The notes under the pieces: model-generated
The model's database searches: none
What the model saw: only the letters and a program-made list of their open reading frames with translations
What the model was told of the DNA's origin: nothing
Part shown: positions 33,305 to 45,254 of the stretch, piece after piece
Position numbering within the stretch: position 1 is the first letter of the stretch
Layout of the letters: each line of letters opens with the position of its first letter
DNA from: Ricinus communis
Lineage: Eukaryota > Streptophyta > Magnoliopsida > Malpighiales > Euphorbiaceae
Length of the DNA: 64,000 nucleotides
Assembly: GCF_019578655.1 (NCBI RefSeq)
Contig: NC_063264.1
Span: 19,208,429 to 19,272,428 of the forward strand
Direction of reading: 5' to 3'
Program-made: the position numbers and the translations under genes

Positions 33305-34125
33305 GAAGAACACACTGTCCTCAGTGTAAAATGTTATGGATACCCCGCATGGAATGCTCAACTAAGAGAACAAAGGCAATACAATCCAAGTGCATGACAT
33401 GTATGAAAAATAAAGTAAATAAATGCGGAAAAATAAAAAGATCTAGGGGATCGCCTGATCATCCATCAAGGCCGATGTTGTGGAAATTCAAAGTGCCTCC
33501 TGGTAGAATCAAAATAATAAAATAAAGAAATAAAATCAAAACTGAAAATATGAAAACTAAAACTAATAAAATGTTTCCAAAATAAAAGGTTAAAAAAAAA
33601 TTAGAAATTAAAGATAAAAATTGGGGTGCCTCCCAAAAGCGCTTCTTTTGATGTGATGAGTCTTCTTGCATTTGGACTCATGGTGAAAAGCAAATGGGCG
33701 TGATCGGCGACCATCCATCCTTCTTCCAAGCAAATGGCTTCAAATATCCGCTTAGAGGGATAATCGTCAACTTCCTCTTCCCGTGAGTCAAGCAAGTTGC
33801 TAGTATGATGGGCAAAACTCGCTCCTCGTATAATTGCACGTAGTCATGATGTTTCTAGGGCTCTTCCAATTTGAAAGCTAAAGTTTCAACAATTGGAAGG
33901 ATCGACGGTTGGGCAATTTCTTCAGGGAGTGTTAATGGTTTTCTTAGGTCCTGGCTTGGTTCTCTTGCTAGAAGAAACTCGAGCTCCTCCAAGACTTCTT
34001 TATTGGATAACTCATGCTCATCTTCCATCATCGGAAGGGACTTGTGGAAAATCTACCAACAATTCCTCTAACTCGCAACTCAGCATCATCAACTGTACAT
34101 TCCTGTTGATAGTCTTTCGGAGGAA
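33305..34125 (-). other. E3 post-gag region with the conserved box
   Basis: The minus strand contains GCGCTTTTGGGAGGCACC (within 33621-33642), which follows pol in E1 and E2. In E3 it follows gag remnants directly, so pol is missing between them. Short minus-strand ORFs (33601-33795) match no family I recognise. Confidence 0.6.
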
Positions 34126-34852
34126 TTATGTTCGCCTCTTCCTTTCCGGTTCCATCTCCATGTTCAAGAGATCGTCCCGCATGGAAGCATCATCATCAAA
34201 CATAGTAGATAAACCGGAAAAATTCTCACCCCGAACGCAGAAGTGATGGCGCTCAAATGCTCCCTCGGATTCGGTAGCATTTGATGGAGTTTCCAATTGC
34301 TCTGCCGCTAGTAACTGAAAGATCAAGCCTACTTGATGCTCTATGTTCTTAATCGAGGCTTGTTGATCTTCAAGTATCCTCTCTGTTTGTTGGAATCACA
34401 TCAAGACTTGTAATGAACCTCATCATCGGCTCCTCCGACACTAACTCTTCATCTTGAGTTGAAGGTGCAACATTAGGTCTTGATGTAGTTGCTGAATTCC
34501 TAGTGGTTCTTGGCCATCTAAGCTCCATCCAAAGGGTGAATGAGTGCTCCACTCTTGATTGTAGGTGCTTCCATACGAGTCATTTGGCCAACTTCCGTAT
34601 AATTCACTGTTCACGCTTATAAGAACAATGAGCAACATCACTATACAATGGACAATCATTACACACATGTAAACCACAACAAAATTCACAAAAGACTTGA
34701 GATGAAAGGATAGGAGAAGAGAGTTGATCGGTAGCCCTGCAAAACGATTCCACTCGAGCATCTAAATATGCACGGGCATCCCAATTTTTATCACTCTTTT
34801 GGTTCCTGATCCCATTTTCCAATGTATCATACAAAGAGTTTAAATTTAGCAT
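34126..34852 (-). pseudogene. gag: E3 gag C-terminal remnant with zinc finger
   Basis: ATG at 34852 (minus) opens an 82-codon frame containing 'CEFCCGLHVCNDC' (C-x2-C-x3-H-x4-C), like E1 and E4 gag. It stops at 34604. The adjacent frame carries 'SYGSTYNQEWSTHSPFGW', matching the aromatic/Gly-rich linker of E4 gag. 34326-34126 carries 'VGLIFQLLAAEQLETPSNAT', matching the E4 'QISKILAERQLRTLPSTTES' block. The capsid portion is absent. At least one frameshift and several stops occur. Any product would be an RNA-binding fragment at most. Confidence 0.7.
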
Positions 34853-35020
34853 TGAACCTCCTTATCATTCACTATATGAATCATAAACTTAAGCTAAATA
34901 AATATGTACAAATAAAATAAAATAAATAAAAAAATAAAAATAAAAATCATAAAATAATAAGAAAGAAAAAAAAATGGCTAAATTAACAAATAGCAAATTT
35001 TACTCTAGTTTTCAAACAAT

Positions 35021-35038
35021 TCCCCGGCAACGGCGCCA
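35021..35038 (-). promoter_or_regulatory. E3 primer-binding site, exact tRNA-Asp type
   Basis: The plus strand reads TCCCCGGCAACGGCGCCA, six bases left of the LTR at 35045. It is the best-preserved primer site of the group and agrees with recent activity. Confidence 0.88.
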
Positions 35039-35044
35039 AAAACT

Positions 35045-36523
35045 TGATGTGTGCTACTCGTGTTAGCTACAATCTAAGGCAGTGTACCTATCGATGCAGT
35101 CTAGCACTAATGGCGAGTATCAAGGTCGTATTCCTCGGGAAAGCGAAAGCCCAGAGTTACTCCTTTGTTCTTTGTTATATTAACCTAAAATGGATGATGA
35201 ATAAATTCTAAACTAACTATTAACTACGAGCTAAGTTCTAAGGGAGATGCAGGAGTAATTGATAAGTGAAATAATCAAGACAAGAAGACAAACCCAAAGG
35301 GAATCCAAACTAGTTGGCATCCGAACAAAAGATAAAGGATCAGTGAGTCTAATTATGCTACCCGTGGATGAATTCTTAACCGAATTCGGTTTCTCTCTCG
35401 AGATAACCGAATTCCTAAACCTAATAACCTAAAGTTGGAATCTCTTCCTAACGATTGATTCTTAAATTAGCATTAAGCTTTAATCCGCCTCTATTAAGCT
35501 TTGTTAATTCTTAATCCGGCTAGTTAATTATCCTTATCTCTAAGCGATTATTAACCAGTTCTTATTATTCAAAGTTCCAATTGCCAAACGGATTTCTCAA
35601 TCTCATAAAGCAATCTAAACATCACAATTCACAACGTCTCATGAATAATGCATAATCTTATTCATACTGAAAACAAGAAGAATACAAAACCAACTCAAAC
35701 AATCCAACAATATAATATCAAGCCAACATAGTAAAGAAATCCCAATGGATTAAATCAGTCTAGCTAAACATGTTCATGTTTAAAACAATCTAGGAAATCA
35801 ATTACAATGAAAGAATAATGAAAATAAAACATGTACACCCTTTTCCCTCGAATTGGATGAACAGCTCCAAATCCTGGATCTACACTTTGATTAATCTCCC
35901 AAACTGCCTCTTGAATTGCTCCACCATCGCTTTTGCACTCGGAATCTTACGATTTCGGATTCTTACTCACTGCGAACTCTCTCGCACTCGATTGTGCGAA
36001 CCAACCAGCCCACTAGGGCTCAATGTCACTTCTTTCCCTCCTCTTTTCTTAAGAAAAACTCATTTTTTCTTATATATTTAACTCAAGACGGCCGAAGTCC
36101 AGCCGCACAAACCGTGGATCTCACCAAGTAGGGTTTCACCACGGTAGTGTTCCTCCCCGTGTTAACCACCACGGGCCGTGTTTCTCCCGTGTTGGCCACC
36201 ACGGGCCGTCTTTGGAGGCCGTGGTGGCTACGGAAACCGTGCCCAAAGTGCCAATTTCAAGAATCAAAGCCAATGGTTGAGCACGGCCAGAGTCCAGGCC
36301 GTGGTCAATGTATGCATTGCGGGCTCTTGTCCGATCTTGATGAATTCTCGTCCGTTTCCGCACGTATTGATCTATAATTGCTTAAACAACGATGATGGTC
36401 CTATAAATGTTCCTGAAATGCAAAAGAACACAAAACACAGGTGATCTGGGAATAAAAGCACAATAATTGCTAAGAAAATACGCAATAATATGCAAGCAAA
36501 TATGTATAAAACTATGCTCATCA
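35045..36523 (-). repeat. E3 5' LTR (own orientation)
   Basis: 1479 bp. On the plus strand it starts TGATGTGTGC and ends GCTCATCA. Promoter-like TATATA sequence lies at about 36070 (minus strand), next to the CACGG module at 36085-36310. Confidence 0.9.
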
Positions 36524-37216
36524 GTTCCTATGTTGTTGGATTGATTTTAATGCTTATGAGATTTTGATTATCAATGCTTGTCTCTTCTTGCTTTCATTAG
36601 TAATGAGAAGTCACTTTATTCATGAAACGTTGTGAGTTGTGGTATTCAGATTGCTTTATGTAATTGAGAAATTCATTTAGTAATTGAAAATTTGAATAAC
36701 AAGAATTGGTTAATGATCACTTAGAGGGTAATTGACTAGCCAAATTAAGAATTAACAAAGCTTAATAGAGGCGGGTTAAAGCTTAATGCTAATCGAATAA
36801 TCAATCGTTAGGAAGAGATTCCAACTTTAGGTTATTAGGGTTAAGAATTCGGTTATCTCGAGAGGGAGACCGAATTCAGTTAAGAATTCGTCCACGGGTA
36901 ATTGCAATTGGTAATCAATATAACCTCTATCTTCACTAAAATCCAACTAGCTTAGGTCCCTTAGGGTTTGCTTTTTCCTTCGAGTGTTTTTCTAAATCCT
37001 TTCAGATTATTTGACACTTAGTTAATCGTTTGTTCATATTTAATCGTAGCATAATAACTTCATCGATTTTGTTAAGGTTAGATAACATAAGACACTGCAG
37101 TAGGTCTAGGATCACCCTTTCCTGAGAATATGACCTTGATACTCACCATTTTTGCTAGTCTGCATCGATAGGTTCACTGCCTTAGATTTTAGCTACACAA
37201 ACAGCTTATCAAAAGG

Positions 37217-39690
37217 CAGGATTCATACCATCTAATCCAGGGGACTTGTCTAGATCCATATCGAACACAACCATTTTGACCTTACTAGGATCAATGAGAA
37301 CCATCAATAACTCGTTTTGAAGCTGAGGAACCCTCTTTTGGACACAATTAAAGAATGGCCAACTAACACAACCATTAGATACAAATAATTAATTAAAATA
37401 GTCCACTACCATATGCTATAGATCCTCATCCTTTGATTGCCAAAAACCCGAGGCGTCCTTAAACCTACGAATCTGATTCTTTTTCTTTTTGACAAAGATA
37501 AAAGAATGGAAAATTTTGTATTAGCATTACCTTCTTTTAGCCAGAATTGCTTTGCCTTTTATTGCCAATGGTCTCTTGATATCATAGCACAATGAAATAA
37601 TCAGAATGAGCACGATTATAGTTTGACCCCTAGTCGATCCCTACAATTTTGTAAAACACCCATTCTCTCTTTACACTTCTTGATCCTATTTCAAAAGTCA
37701 CACACCATAGCTCCTCCCCATTTGGAAAGCTCTAATCCTCACATCTCAAGCTTTCCTTGAAACTTATAAGAATGAGAGTTATTCCAGCACCAAGCCACCA
37801 TATCCTTAGAGTCACGCTCCTTAAGCCATATGTTTTCAAAACAAAAAGGCCTAAAATTAGGGATGAAAAAAGTTGCTTAAGATAAAGGAACAAAGGTAAG
37901 TGGTCTTAAGAGGAAGACTCAAGAGCATTTAGAAAGATGTTGCCCAGCCTTATTTAGAAAGACTCCGCCCACCCGACTAAACCCTCTTGATCTCTCCTAA
38001 GTGATATGATATCCATATAAACCCATATCAAACATATTGCAGTCAATAATAGCTTCAGTAAACCCATTAATTATCCATTAGGGATATGAAGTGCCTCCTC
38101 TTTTTTCTAGTTGCGATATCAAGTCGTTAAAATCTCTTATTATACACTAAGGGAGGGATGAGAGAGTTGCTAGATGATGCAACAAAGACCATGAACTCCT
38201 CCTCCTATTTCGGTCAGAGAAGCCATATTAACCAACGTATCTCCACATGCCAAGCTAATCTATTTTTACTTGTACATCAATAAAAATATTATTAGAGCCC
38301 AAGACTGTAACAATTTTTTTATCCTTCCATAACATGGCTAGGCCCCCACTGTGGCATTCACAGTCTACTACATGCAAGCCATCATACCCCAATTAGGCTT
38401 GAATCCTTTTTCATTCTATCAGGCTTCACAAAAGTCTCACTAAGATTTATTATACAAGGCCTTTTAAGTCGAATCAAGTCCTTCAAAACCTAAACCCCCC
38501 GAAGTTGGCCAGACCCCAACAATTCCATGTTATAGCACTCAATAGGTTAGGTAAGTTTGGTCTCCAAATCCCACCTCTAATTCGTTTTCTAATAACCCTA
38601 TAATGTTATGGTCTCAGTTTTGAGCCACATGAAGCCCACTGAGCCCATTGGAAATATCCATTTGGTCACCCCATACGCCTCCTTTTTTGGTCAACCACAA
38701 TTTGAACATCCTTTTCCTACTAAATGTGGTTGTGATATAGTATCAATATTAGTGTGATCTTGGATACTTTCCTTATGAGTGAAGCCACTAATCATGCCAT
38801 GAGATTTAGAGTTAACTCCCACAATTTTGATTGTCTGATCCCTATCACCCCATGAATAAACACTTTTATTATAATCGGAACTTTAGCCGTCAACATTATT
38901 AGTGCCACTCACTTCTAGCTGCAACCACCGTTTACCACCATGCGGTTGATTTCTCCTAGATGGAGCTCACATCCAATTCCTATAAGGTTTCTTAACTAGA
39001 TGTTGTTTCCCATTAAAGAAAATCTCGAGTAAAAACATTCAAAGTCTCCCAAAATGCCACAAACAAATCAGAAAGTAGTTAATCTTTTGTATTTGAGGTC
39101 TACCCAAAACCAATATTCTTTCTCTTTTTTGAGCTTCATTCTTTGTTTGAGAGGTTTAGTAACCTCTAGCTCAACTTAAACGTGAAGACGGGACCTTTAA
39201 ACACTAGTTAAGTTATGAGTGTTAGATTCAACAAAGATTCTGATATAGTTCCCAACAATTTTGGCAACATGTTCAGACATAAAACCTGCTAGGAAGTTGT
39301 AGGCTTGTACCCAGAACATAGTCTTATTGAAGGGTACTAATTGCGAGAGCCCATGACTCTGAATCCTACTGAGGTCCAAATGATTTCGTTTAAAAGACCA
39401 GGATAGTTCCTCTAGATCCTTGATGGTGACTCCCCATACTGATCTCCAAGCAAAGGCCATTGCATTAATCATAAAGTTAAATTTAATTTGTTTGTCAGAA
39501 AGAAATTGTTCAACTAAACTCAACTTATCGACATACCTCATAACACTACCGCCAACAACAACCCTATTATCATCTTCTTCAGCAATAGAAAGCCTGACAT
39601 AACTCTCCTCTAAATTAGAGGGTGGAGCATAACTGCCCACCAACCATGAAAAAAATTCAACAAGACACACCAGTAAAGAAAAAAAAAAGG
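37217..39690 (-). pseudogene. LINE copy B: ORF1 (DUF4283-like), endonuclease and linker
   Basis: The minus frame 39670-39197 (157 codons) carries 'DKLSLVEQFLSDKQIKFNFM' and 'FWVQAYNFLAGFMSEHVAK', matching the DUF4283 nucleic-acid-binding domain of plant L1 ORF1. After 39197 come broken frames toward about 38540, where endonuclease-like blocks start near 'TWNCWGLANF'. The RT linker follows to 37217. It continues at 5998 across E1. A short A-rich stretch at 39671-39690 lies at the LINE 5' side. Stops are frequent, so it is inactive. Confidence 0.75.
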
Positions 39691-41034
39691 TATAGAGAAA
39701 AAATTAGGGTTGACCCTTAACAGGTCCAGATCAGTAAATGGGTTGACCTGTTTATAATACGGCTTAAAATGAGTTGTGTAACGGATTGACTCGTGAATTC
39801 GTTATAACCCATTTAATTTTTCGTGTCGTATTGGATCGTGTCAACCCGACCTAACTTATTTACAACTCGTATATTTTAAAAGACAAAAGATAAAATAACC
39901 ATATATAAAAGTGAAAGTAAATAAAAATAAGATGGCTAAAAAGTAAAATATAACAAACAAGACCTAATTAATATGATGATCCTAACAAATTTTTATATTT
40001 CTTTACTTTTGTGCCACCCTTCTCAATTGGTTAAAATTATCAAAGTATTAGTACTTTAAGATAAATTTATCAAAATTAAAAATATTAGATATAACAATCA
40101 AAATATAATAAAATTTAAATTTTTTTATACCGCTACGCTTAAATTTCATTGAATTGAATTAGAAAGTGGATACTTAACACACTAAAAATTCATTTACATA
40201 TATGAATTTAGTTAATAAAAGGATACTCGCTTAATCCGTTTATATCTATTAAACTCTAAATAAAAGTATAAATGTTAATGAAGTCAAAAGGTAAAAAAAA
40301 AAAAACACTTAATAATATAATTTATTATAGTGAAGGCTTACTTTTAGTTTAAATCATGATATTTTTAATTTTTATAATTTAACTATCCTTTCAATTTTAG
40401 CAATTCCAAATACAAGCTTCAAAAAATTTGTAATTTGAACTAAATACTTAAACTGGGTCTAAATCTTTATAACATAGATAATGGTCCTGCATAAGCTTGT
40501 CCAACTCATTTCAGTGATTGTCACATTAGGAACAGATGGCATCAATGTAATCCTCTAATAATAAACTCAAGGAACCCACTTTACTACTAACAAATATCAC
40601 CGAATCAAATATTTGAAACCCTAAAAGAATAAGGACAGCATGTTATCAACCCTTTAATTGAAAAACATCTATCACCATAATCACTGTCGAAAAATGGCAC
40701 AAAGCTTAAGTAACTCACGAGTATCGTATACAAATATGGTCCATAATATTAGAATCTAGGAAGAAGATTCTATCATTGAATAGCAAGTCGAATGTAATGG
40801 AGCTCTCATATTTCGAAGGATAAATTTTAACAGTAAAATTTCATTGTCAAGTTCCTCATTTCTCTGATTTTCTTTGTTATGTTCTTGAGACCATTTGCTG
40901 TGTTAAATATCTTCGTTCAACAATTTGTTAAAGGATGAAAGCATCCCATTGATGCCAAGATTATTTCTTCTCTTATCACACACGCAGAAAAAAGAAAAGG
41001 ATAAGGGTTAACTCTTTGATTCTCTGAAACCCTA
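39691..41034. other. AT-rich intergenic region
   Basis: About 39700-39870 holds short direct and inverted GGGTTGAC / GTCAACCC words that look like a degenerate repeat. The rest is AT-rich without a recognisable element. Sequence just left of 41035 could contain the old F-box promoter, but I see no clear TATA element. Confidence 0.5.
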
Positions 41035-42620
41035 ATGGCAAAAGAAAATTCATTAATGGTTCCACCTTATTCCATAATGGGTTCTGCATCAAAACGGCAA
41101 AAATGTTGCGAGATAGGAAATGAAGATAGGATCAGCAAGTTGCCAGAGTCGATTCAGGGTCATATATTGTCATTTCTCTTCACAAACGAAGCCGTTAAAA
41201 CCAGCATTTGTGCAAGAGATGGAGGCTCGTCTGGACCTCACTTCCCGTTTTATTTTTTCATGATTATGCCTGTATGAGCAAAAAAAGGAAGAAATCATTT
41301 GTGGATTTTGTGAGCAGGGTTTTCACTCTTCGCGGAAACCTCTGCGTTAAAAGGTTCGTTCTTAAACTTTTTACTGGATATTAGAGGCAGAGACATGGAT
41401 TAAAGCTGCAATTACACATAATGCTGAGGAGATTGAACTTTCCATCACAAGAAGAGGTAGTCGTACTCCTCCACTTGTTCGGCTTCCCCAACTTCTTTTT
41501 AGTTGTGTATCTATAAGGGTTTTGAAGCTCCTTGTTGAAGATATGTCCAGGTGTTTTGAACTCAATATTCCTGTATATATATGTACATGCCTAATCTCAA
41601 GGTCTTTCACTACAAGTCCTACAGCTGCCCTTATGATTCTATCATAGAGAAAGTCTTCTGTAGTTCCCCAATTCTTTAAGAATTGCTACTTTGGACGACT
41701 TGTCCTGATGATGTCCTGCAAACCATATACATGCAGTCATCTACACTGAAAAAAATATAATAATATTTAGAGCAACACAAAATTCATCTAGGGTTGTTGT
41801 TGATGCCCAAATCTTGGATTTCTTGAGCTTATCATCTATAACAGCTTTGACATTGATGTTAAAAATTCTTCCTCAATTGTTAAAGCAACTCTTGGTTTTA
41901 TGGAGCATTATACTGACGATGTTCATAAAACAACTGGGCCTGATGTGGTTCAACTTCTGAGGCAAATGTGTAGTGTCAACAGTTTAAGCTTTTCTCCAAG
42001 ATTTTCTCAGGTAAGTCTTATGTTTTCTGTAATGTTTTCTAGCAAAATAAAGCTTAAATCTGATATGTATTTCATTTTCAAGCACTCTTTTATGCGTCCA
42101 AGCACAATTTGCCTTATTTCTATAATTTGACTCAATTGGCAGTGCGAGCTTGCAGAAATGAATGGTCTAAATTGCCTGATATATTCATAATCTCACTAAA
42201 TTTAAGAGTTCTCATATTCCCCAAGATCAATCTAGTTAACCACAATATGATCATCTATATATTTCATAGTTTGTCAGCTTTTATATTATATAAAGCTCTT
42301 GATAATGTTAATAGAATATTTGTCTTTCATAGCTTTGTCGTCATAAGATTTCTTGTAAGGCTTTGAATAAAAAATCAGCTTTGTCTAAGTACTTGAAGTC
42401 ATCACTTGAGAGACTTGAATTCATCGTATTTACAGGTAGCATACTAGAGATGGAAATGGTAGAATATCTCTTGACAAATGCAAATGCATTGAGAAGCATT
42501 AAAATCTCAACCCGGTTACCCAATCGTACTAAGGAAGAATCATAGCTAAAGCTGATAAGGAAGCTATTAACATTTCCAAGGAGCTCAAAGATGTGTCAAG
42601 TTTTAGTTTCTTGAAGATTT
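41035..42620 (+). pseudogene. F-box/FBD/LRR-type gene, broken
   Basis: ATG 41035 starts an 80-codon frame with the F-box signature 'DRISKLPESIQGHILSFL' (residues 33-50). An apparent one-base loss near 41207-41211 shifts the frame before the expected Lys-Arg-Trp segment, whose codons continue in the next frame. Later frames carry LRR-like text: 'WIKAAITHNAEEIELSITRR' (about 41390), 'VRLPQLLFSCVSIRVLKL' (about 41475) and 'DVVQLLRQMCSVNSLSFSP' (about 41942). GTAAGT at 42011 looks like a real donor. 'LPYFYNLTQLAVRACRNEW' follows in a second exon. An FBD-like end 'ERLEFIVFTGSILEMEMVEY' is at about 42410. Functional relatives are substrate adaptors of SCF ubiquitin ligases. Several stops suggest decay, unless the assembly has errors. 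Confidence 0.75.
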
Positions 42621-43002
42621 TCCTTGTTTGCTTAGCTACTTGTTAAGGAGAACATGTTCATATACTTGCACAGTATAAATGGTTGTTGTTCTTTTCTTTT
42701 CTTTTTTTGGCAGCAGAATCTAATTTTGATCATAGTTTCTTCATCAGCCAAATCTATGGTTGATGTTATCTTGTTAAACCTGTTTGAATGCTCAACTTCA
42801 TTTAGTCTTTTGTTAAGGAATAAACAAAACAAATATGCAAAAGAATAATCAATTTCATTAAGAGAAGAAAAGAGAAAAAGATATAAAAATGTGTCATCTG
42901 GCTTGATGCTTTTGTACTTAAGGAACTATGATTATATCTATGATAAAAAAAGTATTTTGTGATTTAGTTTTCTTACATTTTTATTATTGTACAAATTAAC
43001 TC
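42621..43002. other. Intergenic, with a partial repeat of the MITE-1 arm
   Basis: About 42923-43002 resembles 43025-43113 (the arm of MITE-1) in direct orientation. I see nothing coding beyond the F-box remnant. Confidence 0.5.
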
Positions 43003-43496
43003 TTAAATCATTACTTTATTATATTTAGAGGACTGTGATTCTTTTATGACCAAAAAAATATCCTGTGATTTACTTTTTTTTATATTTTTACTATCTTAGA
43101 AATTAATATTTTTAGATTTCTATGATTTAATATTAGTATAATAGTTATTTTTAATAACAAAATTACTAAGTAATTTAGTATATAACTAACTATGTTAAAT
43201 TCATATTAAATAAAATTAATATATGTATTTTAGTTTTATTAGAAATGAAATAATTTTTAAAATAAAATTATAATATTTTTCGAAGTATTATAATAGTTGA
43301 TTTTTTGACAATAGATCACCTATAAAATAATTTTATTATTGAAAATAAGTATTCTACTAATACTAAATTATAGAAATTTAAAGACATTAATTTCTAAGAT
43401 AGTAAAAATAAAATAAAATAAAAAGTAAATCACGTGATATTTTTTTGGTCATAAAAGAATCACAGTGCTCTAAATGTAATGAAGTAATGATTTAAA
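43003..43496. mobile_element. MITE-1, long inverted-repeat element
   Basis: Left arm about 43003-43150 and right arm about 43335-43496 are inverted copies. For example, left CTGTGATTCTTTTATGACC at 43033 corresponds to right GGTCATAAAAGAATCACAG at 43447. It has no coding capacity. The right end TTTAAA (43491-43496) coincides with the target duplication of MITE-2. Confidence 0.75.
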
Positions 43497-44224
43497 GGTC
43501 AATTTACCCCCTAAACTTAGAGTTAATAGCCAATTTACTCGGATTTTAAATTTTTGGCTATTTTACCCATCAACTTGGCAAAAGCAGCCAATTCAATTCA
43601 AATTCCCACAAAATTAAGAGATTGAATTCCATGCATTGTGTAAAGCAATTGAATGAAGGACCTAATGAATAAGTAAAGTTTATTTTAGTCCTTGAACTTT
43701 ATATTATGTATAATTTAGTAAAATAATATGTATCATAAAATTTTTATTTTAATATAATCTAATAATAATATCTAACAAAAAATAATTAAATTTTTTATTT
43801 TTAATAAGAACTTAAATTAAATAATAAAATTAAACTCATGCAAATTTAGATTTTGTTAAAATTAAAAAATTGGGCTTTTAAAATAATTAATCTTAATTTC
43901 TAATATTTTTAGCATAATTTAGTCAAGTGGATAAGAAAATTAGTAATTAGTTACTATTATTTAATTTAAATTATTTAGTAATTTCACTTTAGTTGAGTTT
44001 GATATTTAATATAAAGTTTTAAAACTAAATAGAATTTTACTTATTGATTAGGTTCTTTATTTGAACTTTTACTTGTTCTACATGACGCGTGGAAACCAAC
44101 TTTTTAATTTTGTGAAAATCTAGACTAGATTGGCTGCTTTTGCTAAGTTGGTGGGTGAAATTGGCCAAAATTTAAAATCTGAGTAAATTGGCCATTGACT
44201 CTAAGTTGAGGGGAAGAATTGACC
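43497..44224. mobile_element. MITE-2, inserted at the edge of MITE-1
   Basis: The terminal inverted repeat of about 110 bp begins GGTCAATTTACCCCCTAAAC on the left and ends with the complement of GGTCAATTCTTCCCCTCAAC on the right. TTTAAA flanks both sides (43491-43496, 44225-44230). Its interior is AT-rich and noncoding. The superfamily was not determined. Confidence 0.75.
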
Positions 44225-44409
44225 TTTAAACCAAAGTCTAACCACAATATATATTTCTACACTTTTCCTTAAAAAGATTAATATATTTTAAGTTTTGCAA
44301 CCAGCACAAGCAAGTTGAAAAAGTAAAAATATGTATTGACTAAGAAATAGCCTTATCCTACTTAACTAAAAAGTAAAAAAAAATCTACCCAAGAGCATAT
44401 AGATGATAT
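44225..44409. other. AT-rich intergenic sequence
   Basis: No gene or repeat was recognised. Confidence 0.4.
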
Positions 44410-44545
44410 GGTAAGGATCTCTTCTAACTTAACCAAAGTGTGAAGTTCAAACTTTGGGTATGCAACTACATTAAAACTCTTGAAGGAGTACTTTGCCACT
44501 CATAAGGGTTTTATCCAGCACGCTCTAGATTAACTCTAAATATTT
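44410..44545 (+). mobile_element. SINE (tRNA-derived), fuller copy
   Basis: The head GGTAAGGATCTCTTCTAACT matches bases 1-18. A B-box-like GTTCAAACTTTGG sits at 44448, one or two changes from the consensus kept at 34-42. The body ends near 'CACGCTCTAGATTAA'. No clear target duplication was found. Confidence 0.55.
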
Positions 44546-45254
44546 GTATGTAAAAGAAAGTAAAAAATCTATATTGGTAAAAAAAGTAATAGGAAAGCTA
44601 AACATAGAGCTAAAAATAAGGCTTTCTTTTTAAACAAGTAACCTCTATGCAATATAAAATAGAATAAAAAAGACAAATAATAAATGCTAAAGCCAATTAA
44701 AACTTAACAAATTATTCCATTAAATGCTAGGTCTCATTATTCTTTGATATTCCTTTCTAGAACTAATAGTAATGTTATTTCATTTGTAGTTAGAATCCAT
44801 TTAGTTTTTTTTACCAAGAAGAGAAATGCTAGTAACATTCTCTTTTGAACACTCTCTTAGGTTTAAAAATATATTAAATAAATTCCATATAAAATTAGAA
44901 TAAGATGATAGTATTCTTTTACATATATCATTGAAAGGATAATAAATTCTCATCTCACAAATATAAGAATCAAATATAATAATATCTAACTGCATATAGT
45001 ACTACCCGATAGCTTATTATATACAAATAAAAATAGAGATACTAATTCCATGTGAAATAAAATGGTCGAGAAATAATAATCTAATCATAGCTAGTGCAAG
45101 TGATCTTATATATTATGTTCTATGTCATAATCATCATAACATAGTTAAACTACTAAAATATTACAGTTTAGCAATGGAAAATTAGTGATGGATCCAATTC
45201 ATCTCTAATAGCGAGAGATTAAAAAGGGATTAGTGACGAAAATACGTTAGGTAA
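44546..45254. other. AT-rich intergenic, ending in CACTA-like subterminal words
   Basis: Mostly unrecognised. About 45160-45254 has 'TTAGCAATGG', 'TTAGTGATGGATCC' and 'ATTAGTGACG' words like the CACTA subterminal regions at 1370-1440 and 53160-53420. E4 may therefore have landed in, or beside, a CACTA end. Confidence 0.45.

Larger units (their letters stand above)
30318..36523 (-). mobile_element. E3: non-autonomous Athila-like element (gag tail only), minus orientation
   Basis: The 6206-bp element is flanked by GTTCC at 30313-30317 and 36524-36528. Two almost identical LTRs (30318-31794 and 35045-36523) enclose about 3.25 kb. On the minus strand this holds an exact primer site, a gag C-terminal/zinc-finger remnant, the post-pol box, a 3' noncoding region homologous to E1, and a polypurine tract. 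Capsid, protease, RT, RNase H, integrase and ORF3 are absent. It fits a LARD or gag-bearing terminal-repeat type. It would rely on an E1/E4-like partner. Confidence 0.88.
5999..37211 (+). mobile_element. E1: Athila-like Ty3/gypsy LTR retrotransposon, expanded by nested insertions
   Basis: The element begins TGATA and ends TATCA. It is flanked by AAAGG at 5994-5998 and 37212-37216. Its order is 5' LTR, tRNA-Asp-type primer site, gag, protease, RT-RNase H, integrase, a noncoding spacer, ORF3, a long 3' noncoding region, polypurine tract and 3' LTR. Protease before RT-RH before integrase is the Ty3/gypsy order. The primer site and protein signatures fit the Athila lineage. Subtracting the nested insertions leaves about 13 kb, with LTRs of about 1.46-1.48 kb. 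All ORFs are broken. The host sequence is a minus-strand LINE, and the parallel copy at 2941-2980 shows the empty site. Confidence 0.9.
29539..37211 (+). repeat. E1 3' LTR (about 1462 bp, interrupted by E3)
   Basis: Pieces 29539-30317 and 36529-37211 align with the 5' LTR. It contains a TATA-like TTATATAGG at about 29965. The right end is CTTATCA at 37205-37211, followed by target duplication AAAGG. Bases 36603-36615 show the uninterrupted site where S1 entered the other LTR. Confidence 0.88.

Noticed and set aside
44801..44995. 64-codon minus-strand ORF
   Set aside because: AT-rich intergenic sequence without a known motif, homologue in the window or promoter signal.
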